The translations under genes and the position numbers were made by a program. The notes below the pieces were generated by a model that ran no database searches, was not told the origin of the DNA, and saw only the letters and a list, made by a program, of their open reading frames with translations. 5,002 nucleotides of DNA from Methanomassiliicoccales archaeon PtaB.Bin134 (GTDB lineage: Archaea > Thermoplasmatota > Thermoplasmata > Methanomassiliicoccales > UBA472), in contig MVPZ01000053.1 in NCBI GenBank assembly GCA_002067045.1, forward strand, positions 1 to 5,002. The letters are read 5' to 3'. Below are positions 1 through 5,002 of this stretch, piece by piece (the stretch's first letter is position 1; every line of letters begins with the position of its first letter).

Positions 1-31
1 CGACATTGAGCAGAGCCTCTAATAGGCAGGG

Positions 32-48
32 GTTTAATAAACTTTCCC
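32..48 (-). promoter_or_regulatory. Candidate archaeal BRE/TATA promoter for the next minus-strand gene
   Basis: On the minus strand GGGAAA (43-48) sits directly before GTTTATTAAAC (32-42). This is close to the archaeal pattern of a purine/A-rich BRE next to a TTTATATA-like box, and it stands out as an AT-rich island in GC-rich DNA. It begins 33 bases after the helicase stop codon. Transcription would be expected about 25 bases downstream, near positions 10-12, and an ATG at 6-4 (ATGTCG, at the window edge) could start a leaderless or short-leader gene. The box is an inverted repeat (GTTTA-N-TAAAC), but the BRE-like bases exist only on the minus-strand upstream side, which sets the direction. 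A stable RNA gene downstream is an alternative. Confidence 0.5.
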
Positions 49-81
49 AGCCTCAGGAACGCTCCCGATAAGCCCTATGGA

Positions 82-3000
82 CTACAGGGGCCTTCTGAAG
101 TAGTCGGTTCCCCCAGTAGTAAGGAAACCGGCCGCCACCAGGCGTCTGAGGGCATCATCGGTCCTCTTCAGGTCCTCTTCCGACAGCCTTTCATGGCGGT
201 AGAAGCGGGCCAACCTGTCGAGGAGCTCCCTCTTGGAGATCTGGGCATCGCCACCCATCACGTACAGCGCGGCCTCCCCAAGCTCCTCCGGGGCTACGCG
301 GCCGAGCGTCACCGCTTCCGCCCCCCGGGGTCCCCTTACGGGGGGTCGGACCATGCCAATGGGCCAGATGAAGTCCCCCCTGGCCACGACCGACCTATCC
401 GCGACCAATTCGTTCAGAGTGGCATCGAAGATGTCCCCGGGCACCTCCCCCAGGCCGGACCTTTCGAGAGCGCTCCTCAGGCCCGGACGGTCTATCGGCC
501 CCTCCTTCCTGACCAGGTCCGCCATGGCCGTCCTCAGGAGCGACCGTCCCTCGGGGACGTTCTCCAAGACATCCCTTGATGCCTCTGCGTACACCGGTGC
601 CTTCTTTATCATTGCCGCCCGGGAGGCGCTGATCCCGGCGATCTCTGCCCTGATCCTCTCCAGCTCCCGACCCCTGTTCTCCACCCAATCGCGGGACCAC
701 AGGTGGTGGATGTTCCAGCCCAGCCCCTTCAGCACCTTCTCCCGCAGCCGGTCACGGTCCCTCGCGGTCTTGCCGGAGCGATAGGAATCGCCGTCGCAGA
801 CTATGCCCAGCAGAAAAGACCCGGGCCTGGAGGGGTCTTCCACGGCGAGATCTATGCGGTAGCTGGAGCACCCCACGTGCTTCTGCACCCTCCATCCCTC
901 ACGGCTCAGGGCGTTGAGGACGTCATCCTCCAGCTCCGTGCCTAACGTGATCGCTGTCGTTCTCTCCGGGGAGGCAGGGAGCGCGGTCCCACTTCCTCCA
1001 CTGGCCGCGTAGGCGAGGTAGTCCCTCAGCATCCTCGCCCCCTGGCTCATCGAGCCGTCCACGTCCTCAGGGCCTATGGACGCCACCAGCTTGATGTGCA
1101 TCCTCGCCCGGGTTATGGCGACGTTGAGGCGCCTCTCCCCCCCTGCGGCGTTCAGGGGCCCGTAGTTCTGGTGCATCCTGCCCTGGGGGTCCCTGCCGTA
1201 GCCGACGGAGAAGATGATCACGTCCCTCTCGTCGCCCTGCACGCTCTCCAGGTTCTTCACGAAGAACTCCTCGTCCCCGTCCTCGGCGAAGTGGCTCTCG
1301 AACTCCGGCCTCTCTCGGCGGAGGTCGTCCAGGACATCGAGTATAGCCATCTGCTGGGCCTCGCTGAAGGCGATCACCCCCAGGGACCTTTCGGGGGTGC
1401 GGGAGAAGTGGTCGAGCACCAGCTCGGCCACCTTTCTTGCCTCCACGGGATTGGTACGGCTGCTGCCCCTCTCGTACACCCCATCAGGCACACGCACGTA
1501 GCTCACACCCCACTCCCCCGCCTCATGTCCTGCTGAGGGGAAGGTGTTCAGCAGGCCGTCGTACACGCGCTGGTTGGAGAAGGCGATGAGCGATTCATGC
1601 CGGCTGCGGTAGTGCCAGAGTAGCATATGCTGCTTGATGCTGAGGGCGGTGCACTCGTCGAGTATGCTCTCCAGGTCTTCTAGGTCCTCGTCCTCGACCT
1701 CCCCCGACTCGCTACGGAAGAAGGAGGTGGGGGGAAGCTGCTTGCTGTCCCCCACCACTATGATCTGGGCCCCCCTCATGATCGAGCCCACGGCATCCTC
1801 TGGCCTGACCTGCGAGGCCTCGTCGAAGACCACCAGGTCGAACCTGACCACCGCCGGATCGAGGAACTGGCTCACGGACAATGGGCTCATCAGGAGGCAG
1901 GGCTTCAGCCTCAGGATGATGTCAGGGCATTGCTGGAAAAGCTGGCGGACCTGCTTGAACCTCTTCTTCTTCGCCAGCTCCCTCTTGAGGACCGCCAGCT
2001 CGCTCCCCTTCTCCGCCTGTGCGCTCAAGGCCTTTTCGATCCCCGCGGCCAGCTTGGCCCTGAGCCTTGTCTGGGCGATCGCCATCTGCCTCTCGTCCAG
2101 CTCCCGGAAGCGGGCGATGGCCTCCTCATGTTCCTCCCCTCGGAAGTCGCGGAGGCGGGGGTCCATGGAGCAGACGTGCTCGAACCACAGCCGGTAAGAG
2201 CGCTTCTCGAACGCGGCCGCCATGTCCCCTCCTGGAAGCTCTCCTCTCCTTCCCATCCGGAACAGGTCGGCCAGGCCCTGTTCCCTACACGCCCTCTCCA
2301 GGGCGGCCGCCTCCAACCATTCCTTCATCGACGGCAGGTCCGCGAGATGACGCTCGGCGAACAGGATAAGCTCATCGAAGCTCCTGTCCTGCGCTCCCGT
2401 CGTGCCCTGGAGGTCGAACCAGCGCTGTATCTGGCCCAGGCAGCGGGACAGGGCCGCCACGGTGGCATCTCCTTCCTGGGCCACGGCCTCCAGCGTTCTC
2501 CCCGGTCCGGAGGGATCGCACAGGACCTGGACCAGCCGTGGCGGGAGCGGAGGTTCCGTTCCCCTGAGGTAATCAGCGGTCCAATATAGGCTGCTCCTCA
2601 GCTCGTTCCAGTCCGTGCTGGGCCCGCGGAACCGGGATCCGAGGTTGCCAGCGGCGGCGGCCTCCCGGGCCTGTAGCTCTCGGGACCGCTCCTCGTTGGA
2701 TACCAGCCGGCGGAGGTCTGACACGATCTCCCTTTGATCGGGTCTGCGGCCGTCCCTTCGATATTGGAGTATGAGGGCTCTATCAGCTTTGTAGCGGGAG
2801 GAGAGGGAGTGGAGCATGCCCCGGTGCTCTGCCTCGAACCGGTACAGGAGGCCTCTGGCATCCAAGGTCCGGACCTCCTCGTGGTAGCGCTCTCTGACCC
2901 ACCGTTCATCATCATCCTTCTGGCGGTAAGCCCTCTGCAGCAGCTCGCACTCCTGGACCAAGGAACCCGGTCTTCCCGGCACCAGCCAGGACCTCTCAGG

Positions 3001-4608
3001 ATATGGGGTGGAGACGGTGCGGTGCAGCAGGGACAGCAGCCTTTGGACCTCGGCCAGGGAGCGGGGCGCCTCCATGCCCACGGCCGCGCTCGCCCTCAAG
3101 GCGACGTCCTGGACCCTCTGAGCGCTGTCCCTAAGCTCCCTCAGGGCCGACGCCAAGGTCACCTCGTCCCCGGCCTTCCAGCCGTCTGTGCGCAGGTCCC
3201 TCCAGGTATGAGCGTCCATCCTCTCGACCAGAGCACGCTGGGCCTGGACCTTCCTTACCAGACGCACACGTGCTTCGAGGTCCTCGAAGCGCATGGAGGC
3301 GGTGTCCGGGATGGATATGGGCAGGTCCGGCGCCTCGTGCAGCGTGGCCAATCTCGAGAGGACCTGGAAGGCAGAGCGGCCCAGGGGCTCGCGCACCAGG
3401 TGCAGCGCTTGAACGTACCCGTTGATCTCGTCGCGCACCCGCTCCAGCCTCCTGAGGTCGTCCATGTTCACCGGGGGTACGGGAGCGGGCATCATGCACC
3501 GACGAAGCTCCTCCATCACCGCGGTCTTGCTGGCCTTCTGGCTGTGGATCTCCAGGATGTAGTTGCCCAGCCCCTTGTCCTCCAGCCGCCCCTTGACCAC
3601 CTCCAGGGCGGCCATCTTCTCGGACACGAACAGCACCCTCTTGTCCTGTGCCAGGGCCTCGGCGATGATGTTGCTGATGGTCTGGCTCTTTCCGGTGCCG
3701 GGCGGACCCTGGAGGACGAAGCTTATCCCCCGCTTGGACATCTCGATGGCCTCCTGCTGCGAGGAGTCGGCGTCGAGGATCTGGAAGGAATCAGCGGGGC
3801 GGACCATGGCATCCATGCGATCGGCCCTGGGATGGTCTGGAAGTGCCGGGAGCAGCGATGGATCACCGGCCAGCGCGTTGATGAACGGATGCTTGGCAAG
3901 CCTCTCGTGCTCCACCAGCAGCTCCTGGTACATGCTTAGCTTGGCGAAGGAGAAGAGGCCGAGATACACGCTGGCCTCTACCTTCCATCCCGGTGCGGCC
4001 GAGATGGACGCCCTCACGTCATCCAAGAACGCGTCAAAGGATATGAGCTCCTCCGGCCACTCCGGGAGCGTGAGCGAAAGATCGACCTTTAACTTGTAGG
4101 CGAGGTTGGGGTTTACGACGATGTCATCATCGGTGGCCCGGAGGCGGAAGGGGACTAGAGGTCCCTCTTTGATCAGCTCCACGGGCACCAGGACCAATGG
4201 CGACATAAGCTCCTGGGCCTTGTCCTTGGGATCGTACCACGTGACCATGCCCAAAGCCAGGAAAAGAATGTTCACGCCCTGCTCCTGGATGGACCCGCGG
4301 GCTCGCAGCCTCATCCTTTTCAGGGTGGTGTCCGTGCCTTTAGGGTCGTGAGACACCCACAGTCGGTCCGCGGCCAGGGAGAGCTTGTGCACGTCGCCCG
4401 AGCCCTCCTCCGCTGTAATCTCCATAATGGGGATCGTCCGACCTTTGACCACGAGGTCCTCGAAGAGCGCCGAGGCCTCCGGTGCCGTTATGCGCACCGC
4501 GGAGCGGGGCTTGAAGTTAAGGAGCCGGTTCCTGAGGCTCATGTCCAGGAGCTCCTCCCGCCATCTCTGGATCTTATGCTCCAGGGGGGATGCCGGCCGT
4601 TCGATCAT
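82..4608 (-). CDS. DUF4011 / SF1 helicase with Vsr-like nuclease domain and C-terminal DUF3320
   Basis: Predicted cytoplasmic ATP-dependent SF1 (COG1112-type) helicase or translocase; no signal peptide or membrane segment is seen. Residues 8-230 match DUF4011 (LLDMSLRNRLLNF; EQGVNILFLALG; SPLVLVPVEL). The core follows: DSSQQEAI 281-288, Walker A GPPGTGKS 301-308, motif Ia RVLFVSEKMAAL 324-335, then about 620 mostly helical residues. Next are the family block LKPCLLMSPLSVSQFL 901-916, motif II DEAS 929-932, motif III GDSKQLPP 953-960, YRSRHE 1000-1005, ESVQGDERD 1121-1129 and motif VI RLNVAITRAR 1160-1169, so ATPase residues look intact. Residues 1224-1312 resemble the Vsr-like REase_MTES_1575 domain, with E1227 and D1253 kept, but the usual GIECDG..YH reads GIVCDG..YR (V1270, R1277). 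DUF3320 spans about 1356-1416, ending GDFIWP, followed by a 92-residue tail. Length is normal for the family. The start is supported by a GGAG ribosome site 6 nt upstream. The stop is TAG. The architecture recalls the DUF4011-helicase-Vsr proteins of defence islands (the Hhe type, from memory). Family assignment is firm; substrate and role are inferred. Confidence 0.95.
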   Translation of the reverse strand: MIERPASPLEHKIQRWREELLDMSLRNRLLNFKPRSAVRITAPEASALFEDLVVKGRTIPIMEITAEEGSGDVHKLSLAADRLWVSHDPKGTDTTLKRMRLRARGSIQEQGVNILFLALGMVTWYDPKDKAQELMSPLVLVPVELIKEGPLVPFRLRATDDDIVVNPNLAYKLKVDLSLTLPEWPEELISFDAFLDDVRASISAAPGWKVEASVYLGLFSFAKLSMYQELLVEHERLAKHPFINALAGDPSLLPALPDHPRADRMDAMVRPADSFQILDADSSQQEAIEMSKRGISFVLQGPPGTGKSQTISNIIAEALAQDKRVLFVSEKMAALEVVKGRLEDKGLGNYILEIHSQKASKTAVMEELRRCMMPAPVPPVNMDDLRRLERVRDEINGYVQALHLVREPLGRSAFQVLSRLATLHEAPDLPISIPDTASMRFEDLEARVRLVRKVQAQRALVERMDAHTWRDLRTDGWKAGDEVTLASALRELRDSAQRVQDVALRASAAVGMEAPRSLAEVQRLLSLLHRTVSTPYPERSWLVPGRPGSLVQECELLQRAYRQKDDDERWVRERYHEEVRTLDARGLLYRFEAEHRGMLHSLSSRYKADRALILQYRRDGRRPDQREIVSDLRRLVSNEERSRELQAREAAAAGNLGSRFRGPSTDWNELRSSLYWTADYLRGTEPPLPPRLVQVLCDPSGPGRTLEAVAQEGDATVAALSRCLGQIQRWFDLQGTTGAQDRSFDELILFAERHLADLPSMKEWLEAAALERACREQGLADLFRMGRRGELPGGDMAAAFEKRSYRLWFEHVCSMDPRLRDFRGEEHEEAIARFRELDERQMAIAQTRLRAKLAAGIEKALSAQAEKGSELAVLKRELAKKKRFKQVRQLFQQCPDIILRLKPCLLMSPLSVSQFLDPAVVRFDLVVFDEASQVRPEDAVGSIMRGAQIIVVGDSKQLPPTSFFRSESGEVEDEDLEDLESILDECTALSIKQHMLLWHYRSRHESLIAFSNQRVYDGLLNTFPSAGHEAGEWGVSYVRVPDGVYERGSSRTNPVEARKVAELVLDHFSRTPERSLGVIAFSEAQQMAILDVLDDLRRERPEFESHFAEDGDEEFFVKNLESVQGDERDVIIFSVGYGRDPQGRMHQNYGPLNAAGGERRLNVAITRARMHIKLVASIGPEDVDGSMSQGARMLRDYLAYAASGGSGTALPASPERTTAITLGTELEDDVLNALSREGWRVQKHVGCSSYRIDLAVEDPSRPGSFLLGIVCDGDSYRSGKTARDRDRLREKVLKGLGWNIHHLWSRDWVENRGRELERIRAEIAGISASRAAMIKKAPVYAEASRDVLENVPEGRSLLRTAMADLVRKEGPIDRPGLRSALERSGLGEVPGDIFDATLNELVADRSVVARGDFIWPIGMVRPPVRGPRGAEAVTLGRVAPEELGEAALYVMGGDAQISKRELLDRLARFYRHERLSEEDLKRTDDALRRLVAAGFLTTGGTDYFRRPL

Positions 4609-4668
4609 GGAGTACTCCGGGAGAAGGCGTGGTCCTGAAGAAAAGAGTATGGACCGCTCGAGACCGTT
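4609..4668 (-). other. Intergenic spacer within a probable two-gene operon
   Basis: Sixty bases separate the TGA of the upstream partial gene from the ATG of the helicase gene. No convincing TATA/BRE promoter is seen on the minus strand. The only T-rich stretch, CTCTTTTCTT, is short and not preceded by a stable hairpin. Apart from the ribosome binding site nothing functional is evident, which fits co-transcription with translation re-initiated at the second gene. Confidence 0.45.
4615..4618 (-). promoter_or_regulatory. Shine-Dalgarno site of the DUF4011 helicase gene
   Basis: On the minus strand the sequence reads GGAG, then a 6-nt spacer TACTCC, then the ATG at 4608. This supports that ATG as the start. 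No other ATG lies in frame between it and the upstream TGA at 4669-4671, and the DUF4011 homology begins only a few residues after it. The motif lies inside a perfect 10-bp palindrome, GGAGTACTCC (4609-4618). Confidence 0.6.
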
Positions 4669-5002
4669 TCAGCCCTCAGTTCCAGCTCCCCTCTCAAAGC
4701 CATCCAGGTCGTCCAGCCGGCCACCGGCGGTATCGCCCGCCCCTTTCCTCATCCTGCCCGGGGCGATGGTGGCCAGTATCTTCTCCACCCGCTTCTTGAT
4801 GGCCGCGGTGGGCCGCTTGTAGCCCAGGAGGTCGGAGACGTCGTTCACCACTCTCTTCACCCTTATCTTTGGGGCCCTGGCGGTGATCATCTTCACCATG
4901 GCCTCGATCTCTGCATCACAGACGTGGTCGATATCGCGCCGGGGAGAGTAACAGCGGCGGGGGCGCAGCGTTCTGAGGTCCGCAGGCCACAGGAAGTCGC
5001 CC
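4669..5002 (-). CDS. C-terminal end of a second DUF3320-containing protein, probably a DUF4011-type helicase (5' end outside window)
   Basis: This frame stays open from the TGA stop at 4669-4671 to the window edge, giving 110 visible residues of a longer protein. The methionine at 4897-4899 is internal, because the homologous sequence continues upstream of it. The first visible residues, GDFLWP, match the end of the DUF3320 core, which reads GDFIWP at residues 1411-1416 of the downstream protein. The next roughly 75 residues follow the same plan: a basic linker, an R-x-I/V segment (RDIDHVCDAEIEAMV here, LGRVAPEELGEAAL there), two helices with a LGY/ARF-type turn, and a final helix ending in APG or AAG. 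A polar Gly/Asp-rich tail ends the protein. DUF3320 is normally found at the C-terminus of DUF4011/COG1112 helicases, so the missing part is probably such a helicase, but none of its motifs lie in this window. The gap to the next gene is 60 bp on the same strand, which suggests an operon. Confidence 0.8.
   Translation of the reverse strand, partial: GDFLWPADLRTLRPRRCYSPRRDIDHVCDAEIEAMVKMITARAPKIRVKRVVNDVSDLLGYKRPTAAIKKRVEKILATIAPGRMRKGAGDTAGGRLDDLDGFERGAGTEG

Noticed and set aside
395..700. Minus-strand 101-codon frame inside the helicase gene (also 2598-2915 and 3131-3499)
   Set aside because: They are out of frame within a gene whose own frame carries conserved motifs throughout. Gly/Arg/Pro-rich composition is typical of a shifted reading.
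193..2589. Several plus-strand open frames of 80-219 codons (for example 233-784, 1634-2197, 1930-2589)
   Set aside because: All overlap the helicase gene on the opposite strand, overlap each other in different frames, and show no family resemblance.
2734..3939. Plus-strand open frame of 401 codons opposite the helicase gene
   Set aside because: It lies wholly antisense to the well-supported helicase coding sequence. Its translation is a Leu/Val/Gly/His-rich low-quality sequence without any recognisable motif, as expected of a shadow frame in GC-rich DNA.
4631..4655. Inverted repeat GGTCC / GGACC around a T-rich minus-strand loop, considered as a terminator
   Set aside because: The stem is only 5 bp with a 15-nt loop, and the T-rich run is in the loop rather than after the stem, so it does not resemble a terminator.
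4608..4671. Possible fusion of the two genes by TGA readthrough: both are in the same frame, with one TGA and 20 sense codons between them
   Set aside because: Same-frame spacing occurs by chance one time in three. The upstream protein ends after a complete DUF3320 tail, the downstream one has its own ribosome site and begins at the DUF4011 start, and no SECIS-like hairpin was seen.
4669..4899. A separate 76-residue gene starting at the ATG at 4899
   Set aside because: The frame is open upstream to the window edge and contains the GDFLWP signature and homologous sequence before this methionine, so it is the end of a longer protein.

Overview
The window is dominated by one very large minus-strand gene (82-4608, 1508 aa). 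It encodes a superfamily 1 helicase of the DUF4011 / COG1112 type. In order it carries an N-terminal DUF4011 region, a split SF1 helicase core with all main motifs visible, a Vsr-like PD-(D/E)XK nuclease domain (REase_MTES_1575 type) and a C-terminal DUF3320 domain. Proteins of this architecture are large, mostly uncharacterised, and recurrent in bacterial and archaeal defence islands.

Just upstream on the same strand (4669-5002) is the C-terminal end of a second protein, cut by the window edge. Read open to the edge, its first visible residues are GDFLWP, the same signature that ends the DUF3320 core of the big helicase (GDFIWP). The tails that follow also match in layout. The window therefore probably shows two DUF3320-ended helicase-type proteins in tandem, 60 bp apart and probably co-transcribed.

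Downstream of the big gene, 33 bases after its stop, is a good archaeal promoter candidate on the minus strand (GGGAAA plus a TTTATTAA box at 32-48). An ATG lies about 26 bases further on, at the very edge of the window. It is probably the promoter of the next, leaderless or near-leaderless, gene.

Organism: high GC, many AGG arginine codons and the BRE/TATA-like element point to an archaeon, perhaps a high-GC Thermoplasmatota lineage. That placement is inference and no marker gene is present. The two proteins plausibly act together as a nucleic-acid-translocating defence or genome-maintenance module. The most notable detail is that the nuclease domain of the complete gene lacks two signature residues of its family, so it may be catalytically altered or dead.
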